Source: Chryseobacterium aureum (GTDB lineage Bacteria > Bacteroidota > Bacteroidia > Flavobacteriales > Weeksellaceae). From it: a stretch of 64,000 nucleotides of DNA. Made by a program: the position numbers and the translations under genes. Shown here one piece after another: positions 18,445 to 27,804 of the stretch. The number at the start of each line of letters is the position of its first letter. Position 1 is the first letter of the stretch. Where the stretch lies: assembly GCF_003971235.1 (NCBI RefSeq), contig NZ_CP034661.1, positions 3,286,001-3,350,000 on the forward strand, read 5' to 3'. The notes beneath the pieces are model-generated. The model worked only from the letters and a program-made list of their open reading frames with translations. It was not told the DNA's origin and made no database searches.

Positions 18445-19233
18445 CTATTTTGCTTCTTTTACATCATCGAAAGTCATTACCTCTTCCAGTGTTTTCATGT
18501 ATTCGTAAGCGGTAAGGTCAAATTTTACAGGAACAATAGAAATATACCCGTTTGCCAAAGCTGTTTCATCAGCATCTTCAGAATCATCCATATTGTTAAA
18601 ATATCCGGTCAGCCAGTAGTATTTTTTACCATGCGGATTGATTCTTTCATCAAAGCTTTCTTCCCATTTGGCATGAGCCTGCTTACACACTTTCACTCCT
18701 TTTATTTCTTCAGCCGGAAGTTTTGGAATATTAACGTTCAGGACAATTCCTTTTGGCATTGGGTTTTCCAATGTTCTTCTAACAATATTCTGTATATATT
18801 CCTTAGCCTGAGTAAAATCTGCTTCCCAGCTGAAATCCAGTAAGGAAAATCCTATAGCGGGAATACCTTCCACACCGGCTTCTACCGCAGCAGACATGGT
18901 TCCTGAATAGATGACATTGATAGACGAATTAGCTCCGTGATTGATTCCGGAAACAACAATGTCGGGCCTTCTTGTCAGAATTTTATCAAGAGCCATTTTT
19001 ACGCAGTCTACGGGAGTTCCGCTGCATGAAAAATCAGTCTGCGGTCCGTCCAGCGTTACTTCTTCATAGCTTAAGGTAGAATTGATGGTAATAGCGTGGC
19101 CTTTTCCACTTTGAGGAGAGTTGGGTGCTACAACTACTACTTCTCCTATTTCATTCATAAAACTGACAAGATTTCTGATACCAGGAGCTGTAATTCCGTC
19201 ATCATTAGTCACCAGGATAAGTGGTCTTTCCAT
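18445..19233 (-). CDS. surE: 5'/3'-nucleotidase SurE
   Basis: Metal-dependent nucleoside monophosphate phosphatase (262 residues). The metal-binding LVTNDDGITAPGI has Asp11-Asp12, NSPQSGKGHAIT carries Ser42, and SGINHGANSS carries Asn98: the four expected ligand positions. SGTPVDCVKMAL is also family-typical. It releases nucleosides and trims short polyphosphate, with a role in stationary-phase survival in other bacteria. It has its own promoter (TACATTTG at 19310-19317, minus strand). Confidence 0.95.
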   Translation of the reverse strand: MERPLILVTNDDGITAPGIRNLVSFMNEIGEVVVVAPNSPQSGKGHAITINSTLSYEEVTLDGPQTDFSCSGTPVDCVKMALDKILTRRPDIVVSGINHGANSSINVIYSGTMSAAVEAGVEGIPAIGFSLLDFSWEADFTQAKEYIQNIVRRTLENPMPKGIVLNVNIPKLPAEEIKGVKVCKQAHAKWEESFDERINPHGKKYYWLTGYFNNMDDSEDADETALANGYISIVPVKFDLTAYEYMKTLEEVMTFDDVKEAK

Positions 19234-19593
19234 AAATTATCTTTAATTTTTTATTTAAATAGAGTGAATTTGTTCATTTCAGAATTGAACAACCAGATTT
19301 TCAACCCATCAAATGTAGGTAAAAATCAGACGCAATAAAAGACAGGATTTTTTTATGGATAATTGTAAATCAGGAATTGAAATCTGGATATTCCAGCGAT
19401 AATCTAAGACTGATAAAGAAAGAATTGGAATCAACTTAGCGCAAAAAAAATTATCTGGCTGCCAGAGAAAGAAAAATTAATGTACCGAATTTTAATCCCA
19501 CTTTACTCCAAACCTCTACAGGTGCTTTCCGTTCGAAAAACACCTGCTTGGGTCTGATAATTTTAATGTAAAGTGGTTGAACAAAATAATAAA
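19234..19593. other. Intergenic region between surE and a small membrane gene
   Basis: 360 bp without a credible gene. Apart from the surE promoter (19310-19335) I see no hairpin with a T tail, repeat or RNA-like structure. Confidence 0.6.
19310..19335 (-). promoter_or_regulatory. surE promoter
   Basis: On the minus strand, TTG (19335-19333) and TACATTTG (19317-19310) are 15 bp apart, the same geometry as the fabG promoter. About 76 bp separate the -7 element from the start codon. Confidence 0.55.
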
Positions 19594-19767
<174 letters not shown>

Positions 19768-20056
19768 TTAATATTTTTAATTTGTATAGAGTAATACTAT
19801 CATATTTTATGCCTTTATGAGAAAAAAATAGTTTTTGTGGTATCTGTTTTATCTGCAAATCTGTTTTGAAGAATGTTTTTTCATAACAGATTATATCTGT
19901 ATGGATAGAATTTTTATTCCTTTAATAAAAAAATACTTAAAACTGTCTGATAATTACAAATAAGGTATTAAATTTGATCGTTTGTAACACGGACAAATTT
20001 ATTACTGCCAATCGTTACGATACTTATTTAAAAAAATTAATATATAAAGACAGTTT

Positions 20057-22186
20057 ATGTGGAAAAATTTCAAACTGAATAAATTTTTACTTCTTATTCC
20101 ATTAACCAGTCTGATGTTTTGTTTCAACTCGCCAAAGAATGACGATGAAAAGATGCAGACCATTATGGTGAGTGTAAAAAACACACTTTCTTATCTGCAT
20201 TATAGCCCAAAGACCTTTAATGATGCCTATTCGAAGGACGTTTACAAGCATTATTTCGAATTGGTAGATCCTGCCAAAAGATATTTTCTGCAATCTGATA
20301 TGGATGAATTCAGCAAGTACGAAACGAAACTTGACGACTTTATCGGGCAGGGAGATCTTACGTTTTATAAGCTTACCATTGACAGGCTGTACCAGAGAGC
20401 GGACGAGATTGATAAAATTACGCAGGATATATTCAGCAAACCCATCAATCTTCAGGAAGATGAAACGTTTACTTTAGAACCCAAACAAAAGAAAGTACCT
20501 GCTAATAAACAGGAACAGTATAATGAGTGGAAAAAATTCATCAAATACAATATCCTACAGGAAGTTGAGTCGATGAACAGTAAAGAAGAAGCTCAGAAAG
20601 AAAAGAAAGATTCTGTTCAGAAGTACAAATTAAAAGATACCATCAAGTTTAAGCCTCTTACTCAGGACGAAAAGATAAAAAAAGCGACTGATGAAGTAAA
20701 AGATCTTTTAAAAGACATCTTTACAAGATCCAAAAAGAGAAAGAAAATGGATTGGTTTACTGTCTATATGAATGCTTATACAGAAGTATTTGATCCCCAT
20801 ACGAACTATTATTCTCCAAAAGATAAAGAAGATTTTGATACCCAGTTTACCGGAAAAGTAATTGGTATCGGAGCCCTGATTCAGGAGAAAAAAGGATACC
20901 TTTACTTGGGAGCTCTTACTATTGGTGCACCGGCATGGAAGTCTAAGCAGCTTTCTGAAGGTGATAAAATCCTGAAAGTGAAGTCTAAACCGAAAGAAGA
21001 TGCAGTAAATGTGGTGGGAATGCTTTCCGATGAAGCCGTACGACTCATCAGAGGAGAAAAAGGAACACCCGTTACGCTGACGGTTCAGAAAAAAGACGGA
21101 ACCATTAAAGATGTAACCATGATCCGTGAAGAAGTAGCTATTGAAGATACTTTTGCAAGAAGTATTGTTGTGAACACTCCCAATGGAAAAAAATATGGTT
21201 TCATCAACCTTCCAAGCTTTAATGCAGATTTTGAAAATGCCAAAGGAAGAAATGCTTCTGATGATATCAAAAATGAAATTATTAAGCTGAAAGAACAGAA
21301 TATTGAAGGTATTATTCTGGACCTTAGGAATAACGGAGGAGGATCATTAACTGAAGTAGGAGATATTATGGGGCTTTTCATGGAAGCTGGTCCATACGTT
21401 CAGGTAAAAGACGGAAACGGAAAAATACAGACGCTTAAGAATAAAAATGAAACTCCAATCTGGACAGGTCCGCTTGTCATTATGCAAAATGAGCTTTCAG
21501 CTTCAGCTTCAGAGATCCTTGCAGGAGTAATGCAGGATTACGGAAGAGCGATGATCATAGGATCTCCGCAGTCTTTTGGAAAAGGTACTGTTCAGACTTT
21601 TGTGGACCTGAACAGATTCCTGAACACAGAGGATGACTTCGGATCATTAAAGCTTACGATCCAGAAATTCTACAGAATTACAGGAGAATCTACACAGAGA
21701 AAAGGAATTGTTTCAGACATTCAGATGAAAGATTTCTTTACTTACGCGGAAGTAGGAGAAAGATATGACGATTATGCTTTAGCGTGGGATAAAATTTCGC
21801 CTACAAAATTCCAGAAGCTGAATTACTTCAATATCCAGGCACTTGAAAAAGCAAGTGCCGCAAGAATGGCTAAAAACAGCAATTACCAGTTACTGTTAGA
21901 ATCCGCCCAGTGGAGAGAAAAACTGGATAAAGAAGAAAACATCACGTTGAATATTAATAAATTCAATGAGCTGATGAAGAACAGAAAGTCTCAGATTGAA
22001 AAGTTCAAAGCTTTAACTAAATTCGAGAATGGTCTTCAGTTTATGATGTATCCAAGTGAGATTGAAAGAGAGAAAAAAGATGAAGCTTTCAAGAAAAAAT
22101 CTGAAATGTGGATCAAGAATCTGAAAAAAGATCTTTATCTGCAGGAAGCAATGAATATTGTATCAGATATGGGAGCGAAATCCTGA
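20057..22186 (+). CDS. prc: Carboxy-terminal processing protease Tsp/Prc
   Basis: A 709-residue periplasmic serine protease of family S41. The N-terminus has a signal peptide (8-22) with a Cys at position 22 that could be lipidated. An N-terminal TSP domain precedes a PDZ domain (about 258-350), then the S41 core. The catalytic Ser483 lies in ELSASASEI and Lys509 in SFGKGTVQT, aligning with the Ser452/Lys477 pair of E. coli Prc. A C-terminal DUF3340-type helical domain follows. The family degrades or trims periplasmic proteins with nonpolar C-termini, including peptidoglycan hydrolases and lipoproteins. It is flanked by a small membrane gene and sodC, with a strong terminator at its end. Confidence 0.93.
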   Translation: MWKNFKLNKFLLLIPLTSLMFCFNSPKNDDEKMQTIMVSVKNTLSYLHYSPKTFNDAYSKDVYKHYFELVDPAKRYFLQSDMDEFSKYETKLDDFIGQGDLTFYKLTIDRLYQRADEIDKITQDIFSKPINLQEDETFTLEPKQKKVPANKQEQYNEWKKFIKYNILQEVESMNSKEEAQKEKKDSVQKYKLKDTIKFKPLTQDEKIKKATDEVKDLLKDIFTRSKKRKKMDWFTVYMNAYTEVFDPHTNYYSPKDKEDFDTQFTGKVIGIGALIQEKKGYLYLGALTIGAPAWKSKQLSEGDKILKVKSKPKEDAVNVVGMLSDEAVRLIRGEKGTPVTLTVQKKDGTIKDVTMIREEVAIEDTFARSIVVNTPNGKKYGFINLPSFNADFENAKGRNASDDIKNEIIKLKEQNIEGIILDLRNNGGGSLTEVGDIMGLFMEAGPYVQVKDGNGKIQTLKNKNETPIWTGPLVIMQNELSASASEILAGVMQDYGRAMIIGSPQSFGKGTVQTFVDLNRFLNTEDDFGSLKLTIQKFYRITGESTQRKGIVSDIQMKDFFTYAEVGERYDDYALAWDKISPTKFQKLNYFNIQALEKASAARMAKNSNYQLLLESAQWREKLDKEENITLNINKFNELMKNRKSQIEKFKALTKFENGLQFMMYPSEIEREKKDEAFKKKSEMWIKNLKKDLYLQEAMNIVSDMGAKS

Positions 22187-22191
22187 TCATA

Positions 22192-22225
22192 AAAAAACCG
22201 CTAATGTTTTCATTAGCGGTTTTTT
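22192..22225. terminator. Bidirectional terminator between prc and sodC
   Basis: Perfect 15-bp stem AAAAAACCGCTAATG / CATTAGCGGTTTTTT around a TTTT loop, used by both convergent genes. Confidence 0.93.
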
Positions 22226-22238
22226 ATTGGGTAAAGAA

Positions 22239-22742
22239 TTATTTAATTTCTACACATCCCACTCTTCCTCCGGCATTCCCGGTAGGCTGGGTATGGAAAT
22301 CATCTGCTGCGGCGTGCACAATAAGGCCCTTTCCAATGATGTTCTTAGACTCGTCTGTACAGCCCAGACACCATTTGTCTGTTTTGAAAGTCAATGTAGC
22401 CGTTCCGCTCTGGTCAGCCACCAGGTTTCCTATATCTCCCATATGGAAGTGTTCGGCTCCCCACTTACCGTGATCATTCTTGGAAGGATTCCAGTGGCCT
22501 CCTGTGGAGGTTCCGTCTGCTGCAGAGCAGTCTCCTTTTTCATGAATATGTACGGCATGAATTCCGGGGGTAAGATTGGTAATATCCAGTTTCATGGTTA
22601 CCTCATTCCCGTTTTGAGTAAACTTCGCAGTTCCCCCTGTCTGTGTTCCGCTTTTGGCATTTACAGAATACGTTTTTGTGGTTCCGCAGGAAACAGCTAA
22701 AAATGTAAATCCAGCCAATAGTGCTAATGTTTGTACTTTCAT
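22239..22742 (-). CDS. sodC: Cu/Zn superoxide dismutase, lipoprotein
   Basis: A 167-residue exported dismutase. The signal peptide ends in a lipobox (FLAVSCG, Cys19), so it is probably anchored by lipid. Copper and zinc ligands are visible in HAVHIHEKGDC, GGHWNP, HGKWGAEHFHMGD and the late VHAAADDF; the closing AGGRVGCVEI is standard. It converts superoxide to hydrogen peroxide and oxygen in the periplasm or at the outer membrane. The gene is monocistronic, ending at the terminator shared with prc. Confidence 0.94.
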   Translation of the reverse strand: MKVQTLALLAGFTFLAVSCGTTKTYSVNAKSGTQTGGTAKFTQNGNEVTMKLDITNLTPGIHAVHIHEKGDCSAADGTSTGGHWNPSKNDHGKWGAEHFHMGDIGNLVADQSGTATLTFKTDKWCLGCTDESKNIIGKGLIVHAAADDFHTQPTGNAGGRVGCVEIK

Positions 22743-22984
22743 TTTTTAAATGATTTATAGTGATTTTACGATAAATTTAAAAAAGATTTTCCAAAACACT
22801 TTATGATCTCAGTCTTTTTTAAAAACCAGTGTCGAATGATAACTGCAATACAGCTTCTTTGAGCGTTAAATTCTAAAAACCGGATATCAAGGGTAACTTT
22901 TTTATAAAAGATGAAAAAAAGCTTATTTTAGTTGCCGGAAAGCAATTGATAAGCCTCTGTCTATAGCCGGAAAGAAATAGAAAA

Positions 22985-23629
22985 ATGATTATTCTGTATA
23001 CATTCATCAGCGAAGCAAAACATCACTCTGTTCTGGACAGGTATCTGCCTGATTTTTCTCTGGAAACTAAAAAGGATATTCTGAGATACAGAAGATGGCA
23101 GGACGCCCAGCTTTCTTTACTGGGGAAAGTTCTTTTACGGTATGGATTAAAAACGCACTACCATATTTCTGAACCTGAAGTAGGGATACTTTCGAACAAA
23201 AAACCTTATTTAAAAGGACATCATCTTCATTTTAATATATCGCATTCTAAAGATCTTGTGGTCTGTGCCATTGCAGAATATCCCTTAGGAATTGATATAG
23301 AATTCACTGATTCCCAGGTGAACTGTCTTGATTTTAAATTTCAGATGACGGATAATGAGTTGAAGGAAATTGATACCTGCGAGGATAAAACAGAGGCATT
23401 TTTTACCTATTGGACGAGAAAAGAGGCCGTAATAAAAGCCCATGGAGCCGGAATGATGCTTCCACTGAATTCTTTTGAAATCATAAAAGACGAGTGTATC
23501 ATTGAAGGAAAAAGTTTTTTTACCAAAGAGATTTTTATCCATGAAGACTATCACAGCTATATTGCTTCTTCAGATCACAGCGTAAAAGATGACAAACCGC
23601 TTATCATACATTTTGAAGCAGAAGTTTAA
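22985..23629 (+). CDS. 4'-phosphopantetheinyl transferase, Sfp type
   Basis: A 214-residue enzyme that transfers 4'-phosphopantetheine from CoA to a Ser of carrier proteins. The family motifs are the FNISHSKD block (about 79-86), GIDIEF (103-108, Mg-binding Asp) and the W-x-x-KEA-x-x-K helix WTRKEAVIKAHG. Its length is closer to the Sfp/EntD/HetI group than to AcpS. No NRPS or PKS gene is in the window, so the target carrier is unknown; in flavobacteria candidates include flexirubin or fatty-acid carrier proteins. It sits alone between sodC and an AraC regulator. Confidence 0.9.
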   Translation: MIILYTFISEAKHHSVLDRYLPDFSLETKKDILRYRRWQDAQLSLLGKVLLRYGLKTHYHISEPEVGILSNKKPYLKGHHLHFNISHSKDLVVCAIAEYPLGIDIEFTDSQVNCLDFKFQMTDNELKEIDTCEDKTEAFFTYWTRKEAVIKAHGAGMMLPLNSFEIIKDECIIEGKSFFTKEIFIHEDYHSYIASSDHSVKDDKPLIIHFEAEV

Positions 23630-23714
23630 AAAAGTGAAACGAATTCTGATAATCGCAATAAAAGACAACAGAATCTGATGCTGGAAAAATATCTTTGTGA
23701 ACTAACAGTTTGAA

Positions 23715-24617
23715 GTGGAAGAATATAAAAAGCGGATTGTGAAGACAATTCAGTACATTGACAGCCATATTGATATGAATTTATCTCTGGAAAGAGTTTC
23801 AGAGGTAGGTGCTTATTCTCCGTTTCATTTTCATAGGATATTTAAGCTGGTTACAGGAGAAACCCTTCAGAACTATATCATCAGGAAGAAAGTAGAAAAA
23901 AGTGCTCTTTATCTGGCCGTTCATAAGGAGATGGAAATCAAAGATATCTATTGGGATCTTGGATTCTCCAATCATTCCGTTTTCTGCAAAACATTCAAAA
24001 AATACTATGGCCTGGCACCTACGGAATTTCGAAGATCGGCTCCGGAAAAATTTCATAGGATTTTACAAAAACAAAGCCGGAACGGACAAACAGATACCGT
24101 TTTCAGCCAATACATTGGCAACATCGAAAACCTGTTAAACTGGACCCGTATGAACTTAAAAATTGAAGTAAAAGAAATGCCTGAAATGAATCTGGCATCC
24201 GTCATGAGCCTTGGAATAACCAATGTAGAACCGTCTTTTAACATCCTGATAGACTGGGTACAAAAGAAAAATATTTTTCCGCGGGAGCATGTTAAAATGA
24301 TGTCTGTTTATCATGACAGCTGCAAGATAACACCTCTGGACAAAGTCAGAATTCATGCCTCCATGCTGTTGGAAGAAAAACTGATGCAGCAGGAAGGAGA
24401 AGTATTTCCCGAAACCTTAGAGGGTGGAAAATACATTGTTGGAAGGGGAGAAGTCACGCTTAATGACTTTGAGCAATGCTGGGTTTCCTTGTTTTTATGG
24501 ATGAATGAGAACCACTATTCTATAAGAAAAACCTTTCCCTATGAAATCTATCACACCAATTTTAAAGAACATCCGGAAGGAAAAATGACCGTGGATTTCT
24601 GCATCCCGGTTCACTAA
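23715..24617 (+). CDS. AraC-family regulator with GyrI-like effector domain
   Basis: A 300-residue transcription regulator. Residues about 5-105 form the two-helix-turn-helix AraC DNA-binding domain (LERVSEVGAYSPFHFHRIFKLVTGETLQNYI then DIYWDLGFSNHSVFCKTFKKYYGLAPTEF in the usual order). Residues about 145-298 resemble a GyrI/SOUL-like small-molecule-binding domain, as in Rob and MarA-like sensors. The start codon is GTG at 23715; no ATG gives the full first helix. The ligand and targets are unknown. The first LytTR-type operator lies directly after its stop, so the next operon is regulated separately. Confidence 0.88.
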   Translation: MEEYKKRIVKTIQYIDSHIDMNLSLERVSEVGAYSPFHFHRIFKLVTGETLQNYIIRKKVEKSALYLAVHKEMEIKDIYWDLGFSNHSVFCKTFKKYYGLAPTEFRRSAPEKFHRILQKQSRNGQTDTVFSQYIGNIENLLNWTRMNLKIEVKEMPEMNLASVMSLGITNVEPSFNILIDWVQKKNIFPREHVKMMSVYHDSCKITPLDKVRIHASMLLEEKLMQQEGEVFPETLEGGKYIVGRGEVTLNDFEQCWVSLFLWMNENHYSIRKTFPYEIYHTNFKEHPEGKMTVDFCIPVH

Positions 24618-24619
24618 CT

Positions 24620-24691
24620 ACCATTCGGGAGCAAAAGAATGCCTTTCGGTAATAATTTTTTTACAGAAAGGCATTGATCGTGCTATTTTTG
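24620..24691 (+). promoter_or_regulatory. LytTR-type operator 1 and promoter (TonB receptor operon)
   Basis: Two half-sites, ACCATTCGGGA (24620-24630) and GCCTTTCGGTAA (24641-24652), with TTCGG cores exactly 21 bp apart. A -7 element TATTTTTG follows at 24684-24691, 39 bp after the second core. The same arrangement recurs at 27718 and 30061. Confidence 0.75.
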
Positions 24692-24709
24692 ATCCAGAAA
24701 ACAATAAAA

Positions 24710-26956
24710 ATGAAAACACAAGGACAAAACCTGCTCTTTCTGCTTTTCCTGCTCACTTCCGTTATGGGATATTCCCAGGTGAAAATATCAGGAAAAGTAT
24801 CCTTTAAAAATAAAGGGGTAGCAGAAGTAAACGTAACACTGAAAGATACCTATGATGGTACTACAACTGATGCCCAGGGTAATTTTACATTTGAAACCTC
24901 AGAAAAAGGAACTCACATAATTACTTTTACCCATCCGAAATATGAAAATATTGAAAGGTCAGTTTCCATTGAAAATCAGGATGTTTCTTTGAATGTTGAT
25001 CTTAAAGAGCAGATCAGTGAGATTGATGCCGTAGTGGTTTCAGCAGGATCTATTGAAGCCAGCGATAAAAAAAGAGCCACTGCCTTGCTTACCCCCATTG
25101 ATATTTATACAACGGCAGGGGCCGACGGGCAGATTTCTTCAGCATTGACCTATCTTCCGGGAGTGCAGAAAGTAGGAGGTACGGAAGGTCTGTTCATCCG
25201 CGGAGGTACCGGAACGGAATCTAAGATCTTTATGGACGGAAGCCTTATCAACAACTATTTCTCTAATTCTGTTCCCGGAATTGCAGGAAGAGACCAGTTC
25301 AATACTTCTCTTTTTAAAGGAAATATATTTTCAAGTGGCGGATATTCTGCATTGTACGGGCAGGCTCTTTCTGGAGCCTTGATGCTGGAAAGTGTGGATC
25401 TTCCGGATGAAACGTCCTATAATTTTGGAATTTCACCTATTTTCCTGAATGCCGGATTTCAGAAGCTGGGAGACCATAAGAACTATTCCTACGGAGCTAC
25501 AGCAGGATATTCTCTTCTGAGCCTGATGCAGAAGGTGTTCAAATTTAATACAGATTTTGTAGAAGCGCCGCAGGGTTTTAACGGAGATCTGAATTTCAGA
25601 TTCAAGACAAAATCAGGAGGCTTTTTTAAATATTACGGCATGTTCAATTCCAATAAAATGGGGGTAAGATCAGAAAGTCTTGAGCCCGGATATGATTTCA
25701 GCCTGGTAAAGCTTAACGGTAAAAATACCTTTCACAACCTGTCTTTCAGACAAAAATTCGGGAAATACCTTCTGAATGTGGGCGGTTCGTACTCATATAA
25801 CAGATCAGATCTTCATTTTTCTACAGAAACCAATGATATTGAATCCAGCAGAAGCCAGCTTCTGACGGACGGAAATTATCTGAACTTTAAAGCCGTTCTT
25901 GAAAGAAAAATTAACAGGATCAGTGCAGTAAGAGGAGGGATTGAATTGAATAATACCGATGAAAACCTAAATTTCGAAGCAGTACAGAAGCATTATAAGG
26001 ATTTAATTTCTTCTGCTTTTGTAGAAACAGATCTTGGCTTCAGTAATGCATTGTCTGCAAAAATAGGGGTAAGAGCAGAGCATTCTTCCTTTTTAGGAAA
26101 AAACAATATTGCGCCTCGTTTTGCTATTGCTTACAGACTTGCAAAAGACTGGACCACATCATTCGCTTACGGACTTTTTTATCAGAATCCGGAAAGTAAA
26201 TACATCAATGGGCCTGCAAACCTTGGCTTCCAGAAATCCCAGCATTATATTTTCCAGGTTCAGAGGGCTTCAGAGGGCAGGACTTTACGTTTTGAGGCAT
26301 TTTATAAAAAATACGACCAATTGATCAAGACATTTAATGTTACACCGGATAAAGAGCAAAACCAGCAGATTCAAACTGCATTAAACAATGATGGATACGG
26401 ATTTGCAAAAGGACTGGAGTTTTTCTGGAGAGATAATAAAAAGACATTTGAAAATATCGATTACTGGATCAGCTACTCATACCTGGATTCCAAAAGAGAT
26501 TTTCTGAATTATCCTGTAAGCCTGCAGCCAGGTTTCGCAGCTCAGCATACGCTTTCTGCAGTAGCTAAAAGATTTATTCCGGAATGGAAACTTGGGGTGA
26601 ATTTATCTTATACGTATGCAAAAGGACGTCCCTACTATGATATTGCTTCTACATTTGATAACGGAAAAGCAATTAATTATACCCGGAATGAAGGCAGATT
26701 AAAAGATTATAACGCATTGAATTTCAGTATCAATTATCTTCCGAATATTGGTAAAAAAGATGCAAAATCGTTTCCGGTATTTGTATTGAGTGTCAGCAAT
26801 ATTTTAGGATCGAAGAACGTGTATGGTTATAATTTTTCTGCGGACGGTTCCAGAAGCTCAGCCATTGTGCCGCCAGTCAATACTTTTGTCTTCATAGGAG
26901 CATTTATAAGTTTCGGGGTAGATAAAACGGATGACGCCATCAATAATAATTTATAA
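24710..26956 (+). CDS. TonB-dependent outer membrane receptor
   Basis: About 748 residues from the ATG at 24710, which gives a clean signal peptide (LLFLLFLLTSVMGYSQ). A CarboxypepD_reg-like beta-sandwich (about 22-105) is followed by the plug domain with GLFIRGGTGTESKIFMDG and a large beta-barrel. It takes up a substrate across the outer membrane with energy from TonB-ExbBD; siderophores or oligomers are common cargoes but the substrate cannot be told. There is no SusD partner, so it is not a polysaccharide-utilisation pair. It leads the first operon of a LytTR-type regulon and is followed after 49 bp by a small secreted protein. Confidence 0.9.
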   Translation: MKTQGQNLLFLLFLLTSVMGYSQVKISGKVSFKNKGVAEVNVTLKDTYDGTTTDAQGNFTFETSEKGTHIITFTHPKYENIERSVSIENQDVSLNVDLKEQISEIDAVVVSAGSIEASDKKRATALLTPIDIYTTAGADGQISSALTYLPGVQKVGGTEGLFIRGGTGTESKIFMDGSLINNYFSNSVPGIAGRDQFNTSLFKGNIFSSGGYSALYGQALSGALMLESVDLPDETSYNFGISPIFLNAGFQKLGDHKNYSYGATAGYSLLSLMQKVFKFNTDFVEAPQGFNGDLNFRFKTKSGGFFKYYGMFNSNKMGVRSESLEPGYDFSLVKLNGKNTFHNLSFRQKFGKYLLNVGGSYSYNRSDLHFSTETNDIESSRSQLLTDGNYLNFKAVLERKINRISAVRGGIELNNTDENLNFEAVQKHYKDLISSAFVETDLGFSNALSAKIGVRAEHSSFLGKNNIAPRFAIAYRLAKDWTTSFAYGLFYQNPESKYINGPANLGFQKSQHYIFQVQRASEGRTLRFEAFYKKYDQLIKTFNVTPDKEQNQQIQTALNNDGYGFAKGLEFFWRDNKKTFENIDYWISYSYLDSKRDFLNYPVSLQPGFAAQHTLSAVAKRFIPEWKLGVNLSYTYAKGRPYYDIASTFDNGKAINYTRNEGRLKDYNALNFSINYLPNIGKKDAKSFPVFVLSVSNILGSKNVYGYNFSADGSRSSAIVPPVNTFVFIGAFISFGVDKTDDAINNNL

Positions 26957-27005
26957 AAACATATCTTAGAACAAACAATATAACTAACTTTTAAAAATTG
27001 ACAGT

Positions 27006-27665
27006 ATGAAAAAATACCTTTTAAGCTTTGCTTTAGCTTTTGTAAGCTTAACAGCTTTTGCACAGGCAGATTATGACAAAATAATGACTGAAAAAATTGC
27101 AAAAATAGAAACCTGCAAAACCCCGGAAGATTTCCAGACGCTGGCCAATGATTTTCAGAGAATAGGAAGTAAGGAAAGTACAAAATGGCTTCCGGCCTAC
27201 TACGCAGCATTTTCTTATATCCAGAAAGGAAGAACAATGATGAGAGACGGTAAAATGCAGGATCTTGACGGTATTGCAGACCAGGCAGAGAAACACCTGT
27301 CTATGGCTCAGAATCTGGCCGGTGCAGATAATGCGGAAATACACCTGTTGAGAAAAATGTCTTATTCCCTGAGAATGATGGTAAATCCTGCACAGCGTTA
27401 TATGACAGATGGGGCAAGAGCGGCAGAAGAAATGAATGCTGCGGAAAAACTGGATCCGGCCAACCCGAGAGTTGCCCTTATCAAGGCGGAAGATGTGTAT
27501 TTTACTCCGGAACAGTACGGTGGAAGCAAAACCAAAGGATTGGAAATGTTTAAAGACGCTCAGGCAAAGTTTAATGCCTACAAGCCCAAAACAGCTTTGG
27601 ATCCTAACTGGGGAAAAGCAGAAGCCGATTATTTCCTAAGCCTTCCTGCTGAAAAAGCGAAATAG
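27006..27665 (+). CDS. Secreted TPR-like protein, TonB operon partner
   Basis: A 219-residue exported protein: signal peptide MKKYLLSFALAFVSLTAFAQ, then an all-helical body with TPR-like pairs (for example WLPAYYAAFSYIQKGRTMM and ADQAEKHLSMAQNL). No lipobox Cys is present, so it should be soluble in the periplasm or secreted. I remember similar proteins encoded next to TonB receptors in flavobacteria, without known function. A strong terminator follows at 27690. Confidence 0.82.
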   Translation: MKKYLLSFALAFVSLTAFAQADYDKIMTEKIAKIETCKTPEDFQTLANDFQRIGSKESTKWLPAYYAAFSYIQKGRTMMRDGKMQDLDGIADQAEKHLSMAQNLAGADNAEIHLLRKMSYSLRMMVNPAQRYMTDGARAAEEMNAAEKLDPANPRVALIKAEDVYFTPEQYGGSKTKGLEMFKDAQAKFNAYKPKTALDPNWGKAEADYFLSLPAEKAK

Positions 27666-27689
27666 TTTTCTCGTTATTCTGTAAAAATC

Positions 27690-27714
27690 AACCTTCATCC
27701 GTGAAGGTTTTTTT
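27690..27714 (+). terminator. Terminator of the TonB receptor operon
   Basis: Stem AACCTTCA (27690-27697) and TGAAGGTT (27702-27709) with a T tail. The second LytTR operator begins immediately downstream. Confidence 0.88.
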
Positions 27715-27717
27715 ATA

Positions 27718-27787
27718 CTGTTCAGGGAGAAAAAACAGCCTTTCGGTAAGAATAAATTTTTGATACCTTTAATAAAAACTAATTTTG
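27718..27787 (+). promoter_or_regulatory. LytTR-type operator 2 and promoter (sensor kinase operon)
   Basis: Half-sites CTGTTCAGGGA (27718-27728) and GCCTTTCGGTAA (27739-27749) have cores (TTCAG, TTCGG) 21 bp apart. TAATTTTG, an exact TAnnTTTG, lies at 27780-27787, 38 bp after the second core. Confidence 0.75.
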
Positions 27788-27804
27788 GGTTAAGAAAACA
27801 GATC